This document shows positions 29,188 through 37,201 of a DNA stretch of 38,486 bases, in pieces. Numbering within the stretch: the first letter of the stretch is position 1; the number at the start of each line of letters is the position of its first letter. The notes below the pieces were generated by a model. It worked only from the letters and a program-made list of their open reading frames with translations. It was not told the origin of the DNA and searched no databases. Both the position numbers and the translations under genes were made by a program. Origin of the DNA: Candidatus Doudnabacteria bacterium (GTDB taxonomy: Bacteria; Patescibacteriota; Doudnabacteria; UBA920); the NCBI GenBank assembly GCA_023245955.1, contig JAHFJI010000003.1:1-38486 (forward strand), given 5' to 3'.

Positions 29188-30855
29188 TTAATTTCGAGTG
29201 TCTAATTTAGCTTCTTTTACCCGCTGCTTAGCTTCACTGTCTGCACGTGACCAATAGTAGTCGTTGTGGTCTACAAACTGCATTGCATTTGCTCGCCAGG
29301 GCGTTTGTGCCTCTATGAATTTATGCATAGCTTGCACAGCCTTGCGGTAATGCGGGTGGCCTTGTGGTGTACTGCGCAGTTCAAACATGTGCATAGCTGA
29401 CCTGTCGTTTAAACCAATTGTCCAACGCACCAAGTGGCCATGCAACACCGCATATTGCGCTAATTCCGGGTTATGCGCATGCATAATCTTGTACAATTTT
29501 TCGCTCCTACGCACACACTCTTCTACTTCTGCTTGCTTGCCAAGTGCAATAAGTTCTTCCGGCATTACAAACCCGTGCCGAACCGTAAACAGTTGCCGCT
29601 GTTGCGTAGACATACGGTGGCGTTGCAAATCCTTATACACGCCAAAGTCTGTTAACATATCAAAAGTATACGGGTAGCCGTCCTCCAATGCCCGCCCCGG
29701 TCGGTCTCTCCGCGTAACTCGGTTGCCTAAATAAGTTTCTATAATATTCTTGCGCTCTATTAGATCTAGTCCTACCACCATTTGTATTAACGCGGATAAC
29801 GAAACTTCTGCGTATGGATAGAGCATGGCGGCTATGACTTGTACATCCGTAGCTTCAAGCAATGCTTCTTGTACAGATTTTCCCAAGTTTAAAAATCTTT
29901 CAATTAACTCCACTGTGTTAATAAGTTTATACTGCGCCGATGTAAACTCACCCTCTTTGGGAAGATCGTACTTACCCGCCAACACACGCATATTGCTACG
30001 GACAGACACTACATATTCACTCCGTTTAGCTCTGCGCACATACATGGGAATTATTTCTGCTAAAGCAGCCTGTGCCCCAGATGCAAGCGCCTGGTCTTCT
30101 GGTAAGTCGCTAGAGAGCATGCTAGAAATCATGTTTTGGAAAAACCGTCCGTTGCCATACACCCCAACATTTGCAAACGCAGATATGGGTAATAAGTAAC
30201 GCAAAATATCGCATGCCTTGGCGCGCAAGTCAAAAGTGTAGGTACGATTAAAATCTTTTATTTGGCGTTCATCAGTTAAATCTGCCAATCGCTGTTTCAC
30301 CCCGCCACCTTGCAAATCGTACTCCGCCTGTGCAAGTGGTTTTTGCTTTTCCAAATAAGCCTTAAGAGGTTCAACTAGCGACGCGTATGTTTCAAAACAA
30401 AAGTCCATAGTGGCTGTGTACTCTTTGCCAAATGGAGCGCCTAACAATTCCGCGCCACGATAATATAGCCAATTACCCTGTTCATCTTTTTGGTCGTAGA
30501 GTACATACCGAGTAGACTGCACTATAAACGCGCCACCAATTCGGTGGTCTACTATAGATTTTTCCGCGACCCAAGAAACGTTTTCAAAACTTACATGAGC
30601 ACCTTCTAACTCCCCCACGCTGTCGTCCCCATAAGCAATTAAAATTCGTTCAATAAGCTCGTTAGCGTGCACCGGGTCTACCAGACCTTCTTTAATAAAC
30701 TCTTTAAGCAATGTTTCCCGAAACCCGCCCTTTGCCCGAGAGTACCGAGCGTAGGCCGCACCCACCAAACCCTCCATTTCTCTCACCGCAAACACATTTG
30801 CTTCTGTTGAAGTAACGTATTTTTCTAGCAGTTTTTTTTCTTCTGGCGTAAACAT
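29188..30855 (-). CDS. thyX: Double-length ThyX-type flavin-dependent thymidylate synthase
   Basis: Makes dTMP from dUMP using FAD, methylene-folate and NADPH. At 555 residues it is about twice a normal ThyX and shows two copies of the fold: one around EGLVGAAYARYSR...FENVSWVAEKS...FIVQSTRYVLY, the other around EVSLSALIQMVVG...DMLTDFGVYKDLQRHRMSTQQRQLFTV. The second has a near-canonical motif, RHRMSTQQRQ versus RHRxxSxNxxSxR; the first is degenerate. The C-terminal LNDRSAMHMFELRSTPQGHPHYR fits the substrate site. The start is taken at 30855 (MFTPEEKKLLEKYV), four bases from the tmk stop. Part of dcd-dut-tmk-thyX. Confidence 0.85.
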   Translation of the reverse strand: MFTPEEKKLLEKYVTSTEANVFAVREMEGLVGAAYARYSRAKGGFRETLLKEFIKEGLVDPVHANELIERILIAYGDDSVGELEGAHVSFENVSWVAEKSIVDHRIGGAFIVQSTRYVLYDQKDEQGNWLYYRGAELLGAPFGKEYTATMDFCFETYASLVEPLKAYLEKQKPLAQAEYDLQGGGVKQRLADLTDERQIKDFNRTYTFDLRAKACDILRYLLPISAFANVGVYGNGRFFQNMISSMLSSDLPEDQALASGAQAALAEIIPMYVRRAKRSEYVVSVRSNMRVLAGKYDLPKEGEFTSAQYKLINTVELIERFLNLGKSVQEALLEATDVQVIAAMLYPYAEVSLSALIQMVVGLDLIERKNIIETYLGNRVTRRDRPGRALEDGYPYTFDMLTDFGVYKDLQRHRMSTQQRQLFTVRHGFVMPEELIALGKQAEVEECVRRSEKLYKIMHAHNPELAQYAVLHGHLVRWTIGLNDRSAMHMFELRSTPQGHPHYRKAVQAMHKFIEAQTPWRANAMQFVDHNDYYWSRADSEAKQRVKEAKLDTRN

Positions 30856-30859
30856 ACAC

Positions 30860-31453
30860 TTATAGCACCAACTTAATATGCGACCAGGCCTGGTCACTAA
30901 CCTGTTCTATACTTGCGTTTGCATCTACATGTTTCCAGCCGTACTCCGCAGCCAAGTGCTCATGCACCTGTCTTACTCTTTCTACCAGTTCGCTATTCGA
31001 CTCATGCGTATGCCCTTGCTCTATGCTTTCGACAAACCGACTTCCTCTAAATATAAGCGCCAAGTCCTCACGCAGGCAAAATTTATTTATACTCATTAGA
31101 AAATTAAAATCTACACCCGCTCCAGTACCCCAAGACACGCCCGTACCCCAATAGTCTTCAGCAACTACAAAATCTACCCTGCCTAAAAGCTCTTCAAGTC
31201 TTGAAGCATACTGCCCTCGGTTAAAAGTATAAAAGATTTGCGCCTCTCGTGGAGTAAGCCCCCACGGATTCCCTTTTCTCAAATAATCGTTCAAAATAAT
31301 ACCGCTTGGGTCTTCTGCATACAACGGATACTTAATATACTCCGATGTCTTGCCGGCCTCCTTCAACCGCTGAATCAAAAGCCTTGCCTGGGTAGATTTA
31401 CCCAAATTATTTATACCATATAGCACAATAAGTTTACCTCTGGATTCCTGCAT
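30860..31453 (-). CDS. tmk: Thymidylate kinase
   Basis: Phosphorylates dTMP to dTDP. 197 residues. P-loop GINNLGKST (13-21), DRx-like region AEDYWGTGVSWG (normally DRY, where E-D-Y fits), and the LID-like region FRGSRFVESIEQGH. The P-loop is NNLGKS where most Tmk have GAGKS, so a related dNMP kinase is possible, but genomic context (dcd, dut, thyX) supports Tmk. Four bases separate it from thyX. Confidence 0.85.
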   Translation of the reverse strand: MQESRGKLIVLYGINNLGKSTQARLLIQRLKEAGKTSEYIKYPLYAEDPSGIILNDYLRKGNPWGLTPREAQIFYTFNRGQYASRLEELLGRVDFVVAEDYWGTGVSWGTGAGVDFNFLMSINKFCLREDLALIFRGSRFVESIEQGHTHESNSELVERVRQVHEHLAAEYGWKHVDANASIEQVSDQAWSHIKLVL

Positions 31454-31511
31454 TGTGTATTTAAATCGGATGTTAGATGTTTACTGACAACTGACTACTA
31501 TATTCTGACTA

Positions 31512-31952
31512 CTAACTCGTATACCCACCGGTACTGCCCAGACCTCCTCTACTCTCTTCACGAATTCGAGCGACATCTTCCCACTCAACCTGTTGTACGG
31601 GTAAAAATATACCCTGCACCAAACGTTCTCCCTTTTCTATTACCACCTCTTTATCCGAAAAATTATGCAAAATAATAAATATTTCGTCCTCCGAGCCACT
31701 ATAGTCGCGGTCTATAGTTCCCACGCCATTAGCCAAATCCAAACCTTTTTTGGAAGACAGACTACTCCTGCAAGTAAGCATTAAAAAATACCCCGCGGGT
31801 GCTTCTATAACTAAACCAGTACGCACTTTTTTTACCTCGCTCGGATTTATTACCAAACTCTCACCAGCAGCAATATCAAACCCCGCCGACTCACTCGTGT
31901 GGTACTCGGGTAGCTGTACATCTGGCAAAACTCTAGTAATTTTCGCTTTCAT
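31512..31952 (-). CDS. dut: dUTPase
   Basis: Trimeric enzyme that splits dUTP to dUMP and PPi, keeping uracil out of DNA and giving the ThyX substrate. 146 residues with all five motifs: AGFDIAA (23-29), RSSL (62-65), NGVGTIDRDYSG (75-86, catalytic Asp and Tyr), GERLVQG (108-114) and the C-terminal RGGLGSTGGY (135-144), where Ser-Thr replaces the usual F-G-S. Third step of the dcd-dut-tmk-thyX set. A palindrome separates it from dcd. Confidence 0.95.
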   Translation of the reverse strand: MKAKITRVLPDVQLPEYHTSESAGFDIAAGESLVINPSEVKKVRTGLVIEAPAGYFLMLTCRSSLSSKKGLDLANGVGTIDRDYSGSEDEIFIILHNFSDKEVVIEKGERLVQGIFLPVQQVEWEDVARIREESRGGLGSTGGYTS

Positions 31953-31962
31953 ATGTTGTTCG

Positions 31963-32056
31963 CTAATACACTAATTTCACAAATACCACGAATTTACAAC
32001 CAGCTCTCGTATAATAAAGATTTACATCGGTGATATTCGTGTTATTCGTGTGTTAG
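31963..32056. repeat. CACGAAT-type palindrome between dcd and dut
   Basis: CTAATACACTAATTTCAC and ATACCACGAAT on the left mirror TATTCGTGTTATTCGTG and TGTTAG on the right. It is the same type as the rpsF-rpsR spacers. The right arm supplies the last four codons and stop of dcd (LTHE-stop). Confidence 0.65.
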
Positions 32057-32644
32057 GGGATAATCCAGCCACTCGTTATTTTTTACAAAGTTCTTGTAAT
32101 ACTGACTAGCCTTAGGTTTCATATCTTTAAAGTACTTACTACCCAAGTCGCCCGTGGCATAGGGCACGTCTACCGGGCTGGTTAGTTTTACAAACACTGC
32201 TTGTGCCACTGGCATTTTGTAGTAGAGCTTTATTGGCAGATTAGCCAGATTCACTAGCTCTAGAGTTATCTTGAGTACATTACCAGGGTCTATGTAGCCG
32301 GCAGTAGTGTGTACGATAAGCCCTACCCGGCCAAGACTGGACTTACCGTTGAGTTGAAGTACTAAGTCATTTGGCATAGACACTGTTTCGTAGGTCATGC
32401 CAAGCGCAAACTCCCCCGGATGCAAAACAAACTGGCGAGACTCGTCTATAGTTACTTCTTCCATCATAGCGTCTGTGGGCTGGCCTGGGTCTATACAAAC
32501 ATGCTGGTTGTTTTTAAACACCAAAAAGTCCCCACTCAAATGCAAGTCTACACTAGCAGGTTGAATACTATTAGGGAATAAGGGGTCTATTTTTATATGC
32601 CCAGTTTCCAGAGCTTTTTTTAGGTCACGGTCGGATAGAATCAT
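32042..32644 (-). CDS. dcd: dCTP deaminase
   Basis: Deaminates dCTP to dUTP, feeding Dut and ThyX. 200 residues of the dUTPase-like fold: IQPASVDLHL (28-36), GKSSLGRVG (100-108, catalytic Arg region) and the HTTAGYIDPG strand (112-121), in which a Glu normally follows at TLEL. Whether it is the bifunctional dCTP deaminase/dUTPase cannot be told, but a separate dut gene makes the simple form likely. Its last codons come from the repeat in the spacer. Confidence 0.95.
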   Translation of the reverse strand: MILSDRDLKKALETGHIKIDPLFPNSIQPASVDLHLSGDFLVFKNNQHVCIDPGQPTDAMMEEVTIDESRQFVLHPGEFALGMTYETVSMPNDLVLQLNGKSSLGRVGLIVHTTAGYIDPGNVLKITLELVNLANLPIKLYYKMPVAQAVFVKLTSPVDVPYATGDLGSKYFKDMKPKASQYYKNFVKNNEWLDYPLTHE

Positions 32645-32721
32645 AAGTACACTTTACTTCCAAAACTATTGTACCACGAAACTAGAGTCTTTATCCCCCA
32701 GCTCCTAAACAAGTGTTAAAA

Positions 32722-33177
32722 CTATGTTTTAATATTAAGAGGCATATGCCATTTTTTAAGCCAACTTCTTGCCTTTTGCTTACGAAAATCCACCACTCTG
32801 GTTTTCAATATCTCATTTAGCTCGCCTATGGCTGTGTGATAACTGCTTTGCAAGCCAGCGTCAATATAATCTGGACTTAATGCATTTACCCTAGCAATAT
32901 TATTTTTCCACTCAAAAGCATAATCAAACACATCTCTAACATATTGACCAGGTACTTCTTCTGCATTGTTATTTTGGATAGCTCTCAACATGGGCACCAC
33001 CATAGCAGATAACCTATCCATAGTTGAATGTATATCTCGCTCAGTCTGCTCCCTCTCTCGGTCTTCTGCGCTTTTGGTTTCTGGGGTAGGCCGAGTGGAT
33101 TGTGCGAACTGAGCTTCAAGTCTTTTTTGTTCTATGCGTTTCTTTTCCTCTTCAAAACGGAATATTTTTTCGGGCAT
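32722..33177 (-). CDS. Hypothetical soluble helical protein
   Basis: 151 residues without membrane segment. The N-terminal 55 residues are highly charged coiled-coil (FEEEKKRIEQKRLEAQFAQS, EDREREQTERDIHSTMDRL), followed by a more globular part (VVPMLRAIQNNNAEEVPGQY, YAFEWKNNIARVNALSPDYI) and a basic tail KQKARSWLKKWHMPL. No family recognised. It sits between the nucleotide cluster and the msrA pseudogene. Confidence 0.6.
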   Translation of the reverse strand: MPEKIFRFEEEKKRIEQKRLEAQFAQSTRPTPETKSAEDREREQTERDIHSTMDRLSAMVVPMLRAIQNNNAEEVPGQYVRDVFDYAFEWKNNIARVNALSPDYIDAGLQSSYHTAIGELNEILKTRVVDFRKQKARSWLKKWHMPLNIKT

Positions 33178-33195
33178 GTCAGTACAATAATTAAC

Positions 33196-33735
33196 CTAGG
33201 CAAGGTCTGGCTTGAGTAAAGAACCAAACTTGTCATGGAACTTTTTAATCTTCGGTGAAATAACCAGCTGGCAATACGGTTGCCCTGCATTTTGGTTGTA
33301 GTAGTCTTGATGGTAATCTTCTGCAGAGTAAAACGCTTCCAACGGCATAACCTCAGTGACAATATCGTCTACATATTCTCCCTGCTGGGTTAGCTTTTGT
33401 ATATACTGCAAGGCTTGTTACTTCTGCATGTTAGAAGTGTAAAATATGGCTGACCTGTACTGCGTACCCGCATCGTTACCCTGCCTATTTAGGGTTGTTG
33501 GGTCGTGAATGGTAAAGAACATAGCAAGTAGAGTCTCGTAGGATACGATATCGGAATCAAACTCTAGCTTCACTACTTCTGCATGGCCACTTCGCCCACC
33601 GCCCACCTGCCCATACGTTGGGTTAGCCAACGCTCCCCCAGCATAACCAGAAATTACTTTGCTTACGCCATGTACTTGCTGAAATACGGCTTCTAGACAC
33701 CAGAAGCACCCACCGGCAAAAACTGCTGTTTCCAT
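33196..33735 (-). pseudogene. msrA: Peptide methionine sulfoxide reductase A interrupted by an in-frame TAA
   Basis: The first 105 codons ([21 protein letters not shown], active Cys10, and [16 protein letters not shown]) and the following 74 (QALQYIQKLTQQGEY...AFYSAEDYHQDYYNQ...YCQLVISPKIKKF) are both clear MsrA and lie in the same frame, separated only by TAA at 33418-33420. A CAA to TAA change explains it, as the neighbouring codons read ...QK-stop-QAL. The catalytic Cys and the recycling region with YHQDYY fall in different halves. Either the gene is lost or the stop is read through. Confidence 0.8.
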
Positions 33736-33837
33736 ATGTGTTGTTAGTAATAAGTAAATAGTAATAAGTAGCTAGCAAAACCAACGTACTGAACTGCTAA
33801 ACAAGTGGTTTAAACAATTTAGCAATCAAGCAATTTG

Positions 33838-34233
33838 TTACGACTCCGTAGCCGTGCCGTCGAAGACTTGCTCGGTTCGTATAGCCTCTGCCTTTGTAGC
33901 TTGGACCTCACCATCTTTGTGGTCTGGTGGAGCATAGAGAGTGTAGAGCTTCATGGGCTCCTCACCAGTATTTATTATATTGTGCCTTACCCCCTGCGGC
34001 ACCACCACAGCAGACCCATCGCCAATTTCGTGTTCCACACCATTGAGCACAGCCTTGCCGGTCCCTGCATCTAGCCGGATAAACTGGTCAAGCTCGTGCA
34101 CTTCTTCGCCTATTTCTTCTCCAGGCAACAGGCTCATGAGTACCAGTTGAATGTTCTTTGCCGTGTACAAAACTTTGCGAAAATTATTATTCTCCTTAGA
34201 AGCCTGTTCTATGTTTATTATGTATCCGTTCAT
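33838..34233 (-). CDS. Cupin-domain protein
   Basis: 131 residues from the ATG at 34233 (MNGYIINIEQ). Cupin motif 1 GEEIGEEVHELDQFIRLDAGTGKAVL (metal ligands His and Glu, with Asp for the usual second His spacing) and motif 2 GDGSAVVVPQGVRHNIINTG with the last His. The C-terminal HKDGEVQATKAEAIRTEQVF is typical of small cupins that are adjacent to mannose-6-phosphate isomerase-like proteins. A metal-dependent isomerase or dioxygenase is possible; no substrate can be read from sequence. Confidence 0.85.
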   Translation of the reverse strand: MNGYIINIEQASKENNNFRKVLYTAKNIQLVLMSLLPGEEIGEEVHELDQFIRLDAGTGKAVLNGVEHEIGDGSAVVVPQGVRHNIINTGEEPMKLYTLYAPPDHKDGEVQATKAEAIRTEQVFDGTATES

Positions 34234-34307
34234 ATAAATAGCGGTTAGTCCGCCCAAGAGGCGGATTAATAATTTAAGTGATGGTTATAAGGTAGAAAGT
34301 TGGCATA

Positions 34308-34598
34308 TCACCTACTCCCCAGTGCTATGTATGCTAAATAGATAAGCAGGGTTTGTTCAAACAAGAGCAGACCTATACCTACTGGGAAATATAGTTTTTG
34401 AGTCTTGTGACGAAATACGTACATACCAAGCAGTACTCCAAATGATGCAAAAAACACCGAAAGGAAAAAGAAATAGACTTCTGGGAATCGCTCCGCACGA
34501 GCCACACTTCTCGCCTTGTCCTGCCCCACCAGCACAAAACCCACTAAGTTAAGCAAGCAAAACACGCCAATAATTACCCAACCGTAAGTCTCTATCAT
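34308..34598 (-). CDS. DUF1294 membrane protein
   Basis: 96 residues, three membrane segments: VIIGVFCLLNLVGFVLVG, FFFLSVFFASFGVLLGMYVF and FPVGIGLLLFEQTLLIYLAY. The central GQDKARSVARAERFPEVYFFFLSVF...GVLLGMYVFRHKTQKLYF is the DUF1294 signature (Gly-x-Asp-Lys, then LxGMYxFRHKT). Function unknown; some members are fused to cold-shock domains. Confidence 0.85.
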   Translation of the reverse strand: MIETYGWVIIGVFCLLNLVGFVLVGQDKARSVARAERFPEVYFFFLSVFFASFGVLLGMYVFRHKTQKLYFPVGIGLLLFEQTLLIYLAYIALGSR

Positions 34599-34619
34599 GC
34601 CCTAAGTATACCACCCCCA

Positions 34620-34666
34620 TGTCAAAGATGACCATTGACAGTTACTGTCAATGGTCATCTTTGACA
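34620..34666. repeat. Perfect 22-bp inverted repeat
   Basis: Arms TGTCAAAGATGACCATTGAC(AG) around a TTA loop. A shorter related palindrome GTGTCAAAG/CTTTGACAC lies at 38205-38225. It fills the spacer between DUF1294 and DUF1905 genes and has no T-run. Confidence 0.85.
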
Positions 34667-34684
34667 CTTGGAAATTTTAAGAGA

Positions 34685-34990
34685 TTACACACAAACCGAC
34701 ACTACGATACTTACTATTTTTCCTACTGAAACATTTTCTTTCTTCCGAACTTCAGCCTTAAGTGGAAATAAAAAAGTACCAGTTTTTTTATCTGGAAAAA
34801 TGGAAGTCTTCCAGGTAGTAGCACCAATAGTCACTGCTACCGGAAACGAGCCCCAGCCTCTTTCTAAGCCCGCATACAAACCGTTAATCTGCTTGGCAAT
34901 TTTTACTGGCACACTTACAAAGTGCCAGGCAGAATCATCCTCATATAACCAAACCTTGGCCTTAAATGTAAATTTCGCATCGTACATCAT
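34685..34990 (-). CDS. DUF1905-family protein
   Basis: 101 residues with the DUF1905 pattern KAKVWLYEDDSAWHFVSVPVKIAKQI...RGWGSFPVAVTIGATTWKTSIFPDKKTGTFLFPLKAEVRKKENVSVG. These are beta-barrel proteins of unknown function, often next to YdeI-type proteins. The start overlaps the Smr gene stop (ATGA). Confidence 0.85.
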   Translation of the reverse strand: MMYDAKFTFKAKVWLYEDDSAWHFVSVPVKIAKQINGLYAGLERGWGSFPVAVTIGATTWKTSIFPDKKTGTFLFPLKAEVRKKENVSVGKIVSIVVSVCV

Positions 34991-35256
34991 AATGTTTGCT
35001 CTAAAAATATCTCCAAAGCACCGTCGCCACCATCCGAGATTTTGGACATGTGGAATCTTACACCGCGCTGCTTTAAGTAGCTTTGCACAAACGTACGCAG
35101 CACCGGTCCATTACGTAAGTCTCCCTTACCGGTAATAATCCGCACATGTCGATACTTGCGCTCTTTTAGTAATAGGTCGAGCACAATACGCGCCTCCCTA
35201 GTAGTATGCCCATGCAAATCCATTGCATGCTCTGGTTTTTGTTCATACTTGTTCAT
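34987..35256 (-). CDS. Small stand-alone Smr-domain protein
   Basis: 89 residues. The Smr (MutS2 C-terminal) domain motifs are DLHGHTTREA (13-22) and VRIITGKGDLRNG, with the usual LRTFVQSYL helix afterwards. Smr domains cut nucleic acids, for example at stalled ribosomes or in recombination intermediates. First gene of a pair with DUF1905 (4-base overlap). Confidence 0.9.
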   Translation of the reverse strand: MNKYEQKPEHAMDLHGHTTREARIVLDLLLKERKYRHVRIITGKGDLRNGPVLRTFVQSYLKQRGVRFHMSKISDGGDGALEIFLEQTL

Positions 35257-35301
35257 GAATTATTTTATATAACCATTTTAGCTAATACGTTATACCTGGT
35301 T

Positions 35302-36318
35302 TTACCAAATCTTATCAACAAACTCTTCGCTCCCGTGTCTATGAAAGTACTTTAAGTATAAAATGTTACCAGATAAAAACTTGTCCGGTCTAAAGTCATA
35401 GTTTTTATAATGTTCACGCTCTATCCACAAAGATAATATGTGCCTATAGTACGAAATCTGAACCGCGGATATGATTTCGCTTTTTGGTATAGTATATACA
35501 TTACAATAGGCGCTGAGATATATATGCGCACGTCTAAAATTTTTAATATTGAACTCTTCTGAAAAGAATATAATATTTATAGACCTCACTACTTCAAATG
35601 CCCGTGGCTGTATATCCGATTTTTCAAAATCAAATACATGGGAAACTGTGTTGTCGGGATTAAAAAAGACATTACGTTGATGAAAATCTCCGTGTAAAAA
35701 ATGAGGTTTCCCTAGCTTGCGCATGTTAAAGGCAATAGGCATATCGTTTAGTAACCTTAACTTCAACACAAGCCCTCTCTCTGCCTGCAAATCAAACTGT
35801 GTCTTTCTCTTTTTTGCACGGATAATGGCCAACATCTCGTTTGCGCCTAAGACAAAATCTTGTTTAAGCTTCTTTACATAGCCAGCACTCCAAGGTGTTA
35901 CGCCAACAGAAGCAACCTTCGGCAACCTCTGCCTGCTCAGGCCGTGCATATGCGCTAACATGCGAGCCACGTTCTGTATTTGCTGAGTGTTAAGCTCATG
36001 CCCATTTACAACCTGCTTGCTGTTTATATAAGGAAACAAGGCATACGCATCCTTTCCCAGTTTTACATAGGTTACACCACTCTTTGTAGGCAAGGGTAAC
36101 ACTACCGGCACACCATATTTATAAAATATCTGTTTTGCTTGGTGGACATATTGTACCCGACCTGCCACCGTAACACGATAGTGCTTTAAAAAATACTTAA
36201 CCCCAGACGCCTGCACAATATAGTTATTACTAAGCACTCCATGCTTAACCCTCCCAACCAGCTTTAAACCTTTAAGCCCATACGCCTTAGCTAACTTGTT
36301 TAATAATTCTATATCCAT
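35302..36318 (-). CDS. Aminoglycoside-phosphotransferase-fold kinase
   Basis: 338 residues of the APH/choline-kinase superfamily. The N-lobe has KYFLKHYR (Lys for ATP) and the phosphate loop region VKHGVLSNNYIVQ. The catalytic loop is HGDFHQRNVFF and the metal Asp is in HVFDFEKSDIQPRAFE. It phosphorylates a small hydroxylated molecule; CPR bacteria encode many such proteins with unknown substrates. Drug resistance should not be assumed. Confidence 0.88.
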   Translation of the reverse strand: MDIELLNKLAKAYGLKGLKLVGRVKHGVLSNNYIVQASGVKYFLKHYRVTVAGRVQYVHQAKQIFYKYGVPVVLPLPTKSGVTYVKLGKDAYALFPYINSKQVVNGHELNTQQIQNVARMLAHMHGLSRQRLPKVASVGVTPWSAGYVKKLKQDFVLGANEMLAIIRAKKRKTQFDLQAERGLVLKLRLLNDMPIAFNMRKLGKPHFLHGDFHQRNVFFNPDNTVSHVFDFEKSDIQPRAFEVVRSINIIFFSEEFNIKNFRRAHIYLSAYCNVYTIPKSEIISAVQISYYRHILSLWIEREHYKNYDFRPDKFLSGNILYLKYFHRHGSEEFVDKIW

Positions 36319-36329
36319 ACTGTGAACAA

Positions 36330-36695
36330 CTAAAGTTTTTTATAAGCCTCATAACCACCTATTACATCACATACATTTGCAAAGCCCTGTATGTGCATAA
36401 TTCTCCCTGCTCTTCTGCTACGCACGCCTGTTTTGCAATACAAAACATACTTCCCCGACTTATCTAGTTTGGCTATATTACGTGCAAAGTCTGGATTGTA
36501 AAAATCTACCAGCACGGCACCAGACACGTGCCCAGCCTCATACTCAGCCTTAGTACGCACATCCAGCACTTGCCAGCCTGCTTTAACTAGTTCATCTAAC
36601 TGACTCACCCCAACCCTCTCACCTCTACCAAGCACATACCAGTAAACTATAAACGCACCAGCCACCCCCAAAACAATGTAAATAATATTATGCAT
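36330..36695 (-). CDS. Membrane-anchored rhodanese
   Basis: 121 residues. N-terminal membrane anchor (IIYIVLGVAGAFIVYWYVLG), then a single rhodanese domain with DVRTKAEYEAGHVSGAVLVD and the active loop YCKTGVRSRRAG (Cys87). Sulfurtransferases of this type move sulfane sulfur from thiosulfate or persulfides. It lies 42 bases after an arsR gene, on the same strand, and a 30-bp palindrome stands in the gap, so it is a likely target of that regulator. Confidence 0.9.
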   Translation of the reverse strand: MHNIIYIVLGVAGAFIVYWYVLGRGERVGVSQLDELVKAGWQVLDVRTKAEYEAGHVSGAVLVDFYNPDFARNIAKLDKSGKYVLYCKTGVRSRRAGRIMHIQGFANVCDVIGGYEAYKKL

Positions 36696-36715
36696 AAGTT
36701 TTTTAAGCTACCAAT

Positions 36716-36745
36716 CATTCTGACATTCTGCAGAATGTCAGAATG
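36716..36745. promoter_or_regulatory. 30-bp palindrome at the end of arsR-2, before the rhodanese gene
   Basis: CATTCTGACATTCTG followed by its exact complement. It differs from the copy at 37041 only at mirrored positions (G-C for C-G), so the dyad is kept. The arsR stop lies within it. Confidence 0.8.
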
Positions 36746-37025
36746 ATTTAGCAAAGGTAAAGAATCTTTTACCATATGGCGAAAGCGAATGCGCCACAGA
36801 TCTACCCACGTACTTTTTATTCACTAGACCAGAGCCAACTAGCTTTTTAACATGCTCAGAAATAGTCTTTAAATTGCAACCCAAAGTCTTAGCTATTTCG
36901 TCTAAGGTAATACCACTATTCCTACCAACCAAAAACAATATTTCTAAGCGCCTATGATTAGCGACCCCCTTAAAATACCGTTCTAACTGCTTGGGTGTTT
37001 TGTCACCTTTCACTTTTTGTTCCAT
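36738..37025 (-). CDS. ArsR-family winged-helix regulator, copy 2
   Basis: 95 residues from the ATG at 37025 (MEQKVKGDKTPKQLERYFKG). The winged HTH is VANHRRLEILFLVGRNSGITLDEIAKTLGCNLKTISEHVKKLVGSGLVNKKYVGRSVAHSLS. One cysteine lies in the recognition region, without a metal pair. TATAAT stands six bases before the ATG, giving a leaderless start, and the longer in-frame region upstream would run through the palindrome. It probably represses itself and the following rhodanese gene. Confidence 0.88.
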   Translation of the reverse strand: MEQKVKGDKTPKQLERYFKGVANHRRLEILFLVGRNSGITLDEIAKTLGCNLKTISEHVKKLVGSGLVNKKYVGRSVAHSLSPYGKRFFTFAKSF

Positions 37026-37040
37026 ATACTCATTATATAA

Positions 37041-37070
37041 CATTCTCACATTCTGCAGAATGTGAGAATG
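37041..37070. promoter_or_regulatory. 30-bp palindromic operator of arsR-2
   Basis: CATTCTCACATTCTG followed by its exact complement. On the minus strand its inner part supplies a weak -35 17 bases before TATAAT (37032-37037), so a bound dimer would block the promoter. Confidence 0.8.
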
Positions 37071-37201
37071 TCTTGACCAAACGGCGGACACGTACCCTGC
37101 GGACTTACTTGCCACAAGGTTATTAAATTCACCCTTGAAGCTACCGCCAAAAAAGTCTCCGCGGTGGTAAACCCGTGCAGGTCAATTATCCTATCCGGTT
37201 T

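Noticed and set aside
34668-35135. 155-codon plus-strand frame
   Set aside because: It is antisense to DUF1905 and Smr genes, both with clear family motifs and a coupled start/stop.
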